This document shows positions 14,736 to 17,793 of a DNA stretch of 17,793 nucleotides, in pieces. The DNA comes from an uncultured Clostridia bacterium. Its GTDB lineage: Bacteria > Bacillota > Clostridia > Christensenellales > Aristaeellaceae. Positions within the stretch are counted from its first letter, which is position 1, and each line of letters begins with the position of its first letter. The translations under genes were made by a program, and so were the position numbers. The stretch is from positions 1 to 17,793 of the forward strand of contig CAMNCR010000190.1 in NCBI GenBank assembly GCA_946534455.1, given 5' to 3'. The notes beneath the pieces were generated by a model, which saw nothing but the letters and a program-made list of their open reading frames with translations, was not told the DNA's origin and searched no databases.

Positions 14736-15497
14736 TCAGAAGCCGTGGCTTCCGCCGCCGCCCCCGCCGCCTCCGCTGAAGCCGCCGCCACCTCCGTGAC
14801 CGCCGCCTCCGCTGCCGGAGGAGTGCCGCACCTTTCTGGTCAGCACGTGGGCCGTGACCGCCGTCGCCAGCCCGGCGGCGGACAGATTGACCACATCCGG
14901 AATGCTGATCTCCTCCTCCTGGCGCATGCGCGCGGTAATCAGCGCGTAGCTCAGGAAAATCGCCCCGATCATGGCCAGCAGGGCGTTGCTGATGATTTTC
15001 ATGGGCGCCGCAATCTCCTCACCCCGGATGGTTTTGAGCATCTGCCGGAAGGCCTCTCCGGCGCATTCGGCATACTCGCCCCGGGTCGCCATGCGGGAGA
15101 CGTTATCCGTGATGGTGTTTGCCTTGCCCGTTGAAATCAGGCGGTACATGCTTTCGCTGGAGTAAATGCCCAGGTTTCTCGTCTGCAGATCGATCATGAA
15201 CACGGTATAGTTTTCCGCGCCGAACTGCTGCCGGGCCCAGCTTCTGGCCTTTTCCTGCACCGGCGTGCTGCTGCTGCCCCGGTACGTCGTGAACCCGACG
15301 TTGCAGTACTGGGTAATGGGCTTCATCTCCTCCAGCACGCTCTCCAGCCCGGCCGCGTCCAGCAGCCCGGCCGCGTCGTCCGTCACCGCGGAAAAGCCCG
15401 TTTCAGGATCCGTATATCCGGCCTCTCCCATCGCGGCGGTGAGGCACAGCACCGCGAGAAGAACCGTGATCATTCCCACGCAGATCGCTTTACGCAC
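14736..15497 (-). CDS. Exported TPM-domain membrane protein with a Gly-rich C-terminal tail
   Basis: A 253-residue protein of the TPM family (TLP18.3/Psb32/MOLO-1), in which members have been linked to phosphatase or chaperone-like roles; function here is unknown. A signal peptide (~1-23) is followed by an extracytoplasmic TPM domain (~30-155), a membrane helix (IISNALLAMIGAIFLSYALI) and a second weakly hydrophobic stretch (VVNLSAAGLATAVTAHVL). The tail of about 28 residues is almost pure Gly with Ser and His, ending GGGGSHGF. I chose GTG at 15497 because a GGGAGG RBS (15506-15511) lies 8 nt before it; the TTG at 15524 has no RBS. The start overlaps the upstream stop by 8 nt, indicating translational coupling with the zinc-ribbon membrane protein. 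Confidence 0.8.
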   Translation of the reverse strand: MRKAICVGMITVLLAVLCLTAAMGEAGYTDPETGFSAVTDDAAGLLDAAGLESVLEEMKPITQYCNVGFTTYRGSSSTPVQEKARSWARQQFGAENYTVFMIDLQTRNLGIYSSESMYRLISTGKANTITDNVSRMATRGEYAECAGEAFRQMLKTIRGEEIAAPMKIISNALLAMIGAIFLSYALITARMRQEEEISIPDVVNLSAAGLATAVTAHVLTRKVRHSSGSGGGGHGGGGGFSGGGGGGGGSHGF

Positions 15498-17061
15498 GGT
15501 CCTCACCTCCCTGATGGGTTTCAAACTGCGGCATGGCGTTGGAGCACTCCCGGTTGTGCATCAGCAGCAGATCCACGCTTTCCCAGAGGACCGCCGCCAT
15601 GCAGGCGAAGGTCGCCAGGTACACCGGCATGTCGTCGCTGTGGAATGGATTGGCAATCAGCAGGAAGGTGCCCGCCGCCATGGCGATGAGCGCGGCCCAG
15701 CTTCCCGCCGGAAGGCGCGCCTGGGAGCCTCGCCGCCAGAGGAGCAGGAACGCCATGATCGCCGTCAGCCCCAGGCCCCCCAGCCCGAACAGCTTCACAT
15801 TGTCCACCTCCGCCAGCATGGACAGCCCCATGATCGCCGCGGCGATGCCGACCCCGCCCACGGCGACGGAGAGAATCTGGTTGAGCCTGGAGCCCTGATT
15901 CTTTTTCTGCTGCGTCCGCTGCCGCAGCTCCCGAAGATAGGCGGTGTAGTCAAATTCCCCGTCCTCTCCCCGGTTTTCGTGCTCCTTGCGGTGAATCTTT
16001 CCCCTGTAATGGTTGACAGCCAGCTGCGCGCCGACGGCCAGCAGCATCGCCATCACCAGCACCACCTCCGGCCGCAGCGTCAGAAACGCGTTCAGCAGGA
16101 AGAACAGCGGAATCGCCAGCACCAGCGCCACCAGCCCGAAGCGCGGAATGTCCAGCGGGATGTCCGCGGTCATTTCCCCCGTCACCCCGTTCTGCACGGC
16201 ATACAGAACCCGCTTTCCGCTGCGCATGGACATGAACCAGACAGGCAGCATCGTCTGCCCCGTATAGGAGGCGTCCGCCACCTTCAGCAGGGATTTCTGC
16301 GCATCCTGCGTGTCGTAATGGCAGCCATCCTCCAGCGCGCCGATCACGTCGGAGAGGCCGTTGCGGACCACCTCCGCCTTCGCGTAGGGAATGTAGGCCT
16401 CCTCATGCGTATCCGGCACATCCGCGTAGTAGCCGCTCAGGTAGGCCGGCGAAAAGGGCCGGAATGCCTTCCGGTCCACCCGGGAGATCTTCTCGGACAG
16501 ATAGTCCGGCATCTCCCTGGAGGCGTCGTGCAGAATGCCTTCAAAGTGATGATTCAGGTTCACCACCGTGTCATAGTAATAGGTGGTGTCTCCCTTGGTC
16601 TGTGTCCCCTTCAGCTTCGCTCCGCCGACGATGTCGCCCCGGTAGGTATAATAGGGTACATAGATGCCCCGGAAGCTTTCCGGCTTCACATCCTTTTTCA
16701 GCCGGTGGTCCGCGCACAGGCTCCTCTTCAGCATGCTCCGATACTTTTCAAAGCATTGCTCCCGGGTTACCTGAAAGGGAACGATCTGCTCCGGCGGATC
16801 CAGCAGATCCTCCTGCTTCTCCAGCATCACGGAGGATCCGCAGTAGCTGCAGAAGGCCGCCGCCGCGGTATTCATCGCGCGGATCTCCGCGCCGCAGGTC
16901 GGGCAGGTCAGCAGATCCACCGAGAAGCTGTGCTCTGCCTGCCGGGCTTCCCTCCGATCCGCCTCCTCGATGCTCTGAGTCCGGTCGCAGCGTTCGCACT
17001 TCAGCGACTGCGTTGGGATGTCGAAGGTCATCATGCCTCCGCATCCGGGACAACCATACAT
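15490..17061 (-). CDS. Zinc-ribbon multi-pass membrane protein of unknown function
   Basis: A 523-residue protein. The N terminus has two rubredoxin/TFIIB-type zinc ribbons: C4-x2-C7 with C22-x2-C25, and C53-x2-C56 with C71-x2-C74. A soluble region follows (~85-305) with VPYYTYRGD (135-143) and the block LPVWFMSMRSGKRVLYAVQNG then TGE, typical of this Firmicute family. About six hydrophobic helices lie at ~308-328, 331-351, 395-417, 423-442, 452-471 and 478-500, with a charged loop (~352-394) between the second and third. Such proteins are sometimes named TFIIB-type zinc-ribbon proteins or mislabelled as PriA-like because of the ribbons; no helicase domain is present. An AAGGAGG RBS lies 7 nt before the ATG. 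It is coupled to the TPM gene and follows nrdR. I do not know its function. Confidence 0.85.
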   Translation of the reverse strand: MYGCPGCGGMMTFDIPTQSLKCERCDRTQSIEEADRREARQAEHSFSVDLLTCPTCGAEIRAMNTAAAAFCSYCGSSVMLEKQEDLLDPPEQIVPFQVTREQCFEKYRSMLKRSLCADHRLKKDVKPESFRGIYVPYYTYRGDIVGGAKLKGTQTKGDTTYYYDTVVNLNHHFEGILHDASREMPDYLSEKISRVDRKAFRPFSPAYLSGYYADVPDTHEEAYIPYAKAEVVRNGLSDVIGALEDGCHYDTQDAQKSLLKVADASYTGQTMLPVWFMSMRSGKRVLYAVQNGVTGEMTADIPLDIPRFGLVALVLAIPLFFLLNAFLTLRPEVVLVMAMLLAVGAQLAVNHYRGKIHRKEHENRGEDGEFDYTAYLRELRQRTQQKKNQGSRLNQILSVAVGGVGIAAAIMGLSMLAEVDNVKLFGLGGLGLTAIMAFLLLWRRGSQARLPAGSWAALIAMAAGTFLLIANPFHSDDMPVYLATFACMAAVLWESVDLLLMHNRECSNAMPQFETHQGGEDRA

Positions 17062-17081
17062 ACCTTTTCCTCCTTATGCGA

Positions 17082-17105
17082 GGGCTGCCGCTTTCGCGGC
17101 AGCCC
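17082..17105 (-). promoter_or_regulatory. GAAA-capped stem-loop between nrdR and the zinc-ribbon gene
   Basis: A perfect 10-bp GC-rich stem (17082-17091 with 17096-17105) reads C(GAAA)G in its loop on the minus strand. It begins 7 nt after the nrdR stop and ends 6 nt before the AAGGAGG RBS of the next gene. There is no T tract on the minus strand, so it is unlikely to be an intrinsic terminator. It could protect the nrdR mRNA end or tune expression of the next gene. Confidence 0.6.
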
Positions 17106-17112
17106 GGAATCC

Positions 17113-17574
17113 TTACATTTTGTTTTCATCCACCAGCTTTTGCAGCTCATCCATGAAGGTGTTCAGATCCGTAAACTTCCGGTATACCGACGCGAACCGG
17201 ACATAGGCCACGTCATTGAGCTTTTTCAGCTCCTCCATGACCATGTCGCCGATCTTCTCCGCCTGTACCTCGCCGTCCATCGTGGCATAGGACTGCCGTT
17301 CCACCCGGGCCACGATCTCGTCAATCTGCTGCATGCTGACCGGCAGCTTGTCACAGGCGTGCAGAATGCCTGCTTTGATTTTCATCGCGTCGAAGGCTTC
17401 CCGCCGGCCGTCCCGCTTGACCACAAACAGGGGCGTCAGCTCAATCTTTTCATAGGTCGTGAATCGGCGGCCGCAGTTCATGCACTCGCGCCGTCTCCGA
17501 ATGCTGTTGCCGTCATCCGTCGGCCGGGAATCGATCACCTTGCTGTCCACACAGCTGCAGTATTGGCATTTCAT
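17113..17574 (-). CDS. nrdR: Transcriptional repressor NrdR
   Basis: A 153-residue regulator of ribonucleotide reductase genes. NrdR binds NrdR boxes upstream of nrd operons and senses ATP/dATP through its ATP-cone. The zinc ribbon is C3-x2-C6 and C31-x2-C34 (MKCQYCSC, RRRECMNCGRRFTTYE). The ATP-cone follows from about residue 49 (FVVKRDGRREAFD). The length is typical. A GGAGG RBS lies 8 nt before the ATG. No ribonucleotide reductase gene is present in the window. It lies 18 nt after the xylulokinase stop codon, so the two probably share an mRNA. Confidence 0.97.
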   Translation of the reverse strand: MKCQYCSCVDSKVIDSRPTDDGNSIRRRRECMNCGRRFTTYEKIELTPLFVVKRDGRREAFDAMKIKAGILHACDKLPVSMQQIDEIVARVERQSYATMDGEVQAEKIGDMVMEELKKLNDVAYVRFASVYRKFTDLNTFMDELQKLVDENKM

Positions 17575-17592
17575 GCTCGTTTCCTCCCCGTC

Positions 17593-17793
17593 TTACAGAT
17601 TGCCCAGTTCCTTGAACAGCTGCTGATTGGCGGGGTAAAGCTTCCTGTAAACCTCATAGACCTTCGCGTACTTCGGAATGTTTTCCGCAATGGGCTGCTG
17701 AGCAGGGTTCTCGTGAATCATCGCCTGGCAGGCCTCCGGCACCGTCCTGTACAGTCCCGCGCCCACGCCGGCCAGAATCGCGACGCCCAGCGC
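17593..17793 (-). CDS. xylB: Xylulokinase (FGGY family carbohydrate kinase), C-terminal end only
   Basis: The last 66 residues of a minus-strand protein cut by the window edge. FGGY kinases phosphorylate sugars such as D-xylulose to feed the pentose phosphate pathway. The fragment starts inside the conserved LGVAILAGVGAGLYRTVPEA, here broken as ALGVAILAGVGAG and LYRTVPEACQAM, and ends YEVYRKLYPANQQLFKELGNL, seen as KVYEVYRKLYP then QQLFKELGNL. This matches the xylulokinase C terminus better than that of other FGGY kinases. The stop is TAA at 17593-17595. The RBS of nrdR begins 5 nt after it. The subfamily call is good but rests on a short segment. Confidence 0.85.
   Translation of the reverse strand, partial: ALGVAILAGVGAGLYRTVPEACQAMIHENPAQQPIAENIPKYAKVYEVYRKLYPANQQLFKELGNL

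Noticed and set aside
15498..15524. TTG start for the TPM protein nine codons upstream of GTG 15497
   Set aside because: It has no ribosome binding site, whereas GGGAGG is ideally placed for the GTG and the shorter form has a cleaner signal peptide.
1..17793. CRISPR arrays, tRNA or rRNA genes, insertion sequences, integrases, toxin-antitoxin or phage-defence genes
   Set aside because: I looked for spaced repeats, tRNA-like cloverleaf ends, transposase or integrase motifs and small paired genes, and saw none. Nearly all the sequence is covered by housekeeping genes.

Overview
The window is about 17.8 kb of GC-rich chromosomal DNA with dense, compact gene packing, strong AGGAGG-type ribosome binding sites and sigma-A-type promoters. 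The gene set suggests an anaerobic, GC-rich member of the Firmicutes (Clostridia), possibly a gut or rumen carbohydrate fermenter. Supporting genes are a flavodiiron protein fused to its rubredoxin donor, a secreted GH5 glycanase, xylulokinase and galactose mutarotase genes, and a ybaB-recR pair. The taxonomic call is inference. I see no phage, insertion sequence, CRISPR array, rRNA or tRNA.

Layout, left to right. (1) 1-1854, + strand: 3' part of carB. (2) 1864-3784: a flavodiiron protein gene with its own promoter, a leader dyad that overlaps the ribosome binding site, and a 13-bp stem-loop at its end. (3) 3785-3954: a short intergenic stretch with two copies of a two-hairpin palindromic repeat. 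(4) 3955-5172, - strand: a GH5 lipoprotein. It is transcribed divergently from (5) 5354-6667, + strand: a CPA2-type cation/proton antiporter without an RCK domain, whose leader has a terminator-like hairpin. (6) 6746-14720, + strand: one apparent long operon, parE-parC-ybaB-recR-rmuC-galM. It starts at an extended -10 promoter and ends at a UUCG-capped terminator. Its first five genes handle DNA topology, the nucleoid and recombination; galM is a metabolic passenger. (7) 14736-17793, - strand: an apparent operon transcribed right to left, xylB (3' end only)-nrdR-zinc-ribbon membrane protein-TPM-domain protein. Its last two genes overlap by 8 nt.

How the parts fit. The flavodiiron protein would detoxify O2 or NO using electrons passed through its own flavin-reductase and rubredoxin domains. 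The topoisomerase pair looks more like topoisomerase IV than gyrase, because blade 1 of the A-subunit C-terminal domain lacks the GyrA box. It sits where dnaX is common in front of ybaB-recR. The zinc-ribbon membrane protein and the exported TPM protein are probably one functional unit of unknown role, and they are the best candidate here for a poorly described system. Most other genes are ordinary housekeeping genes.
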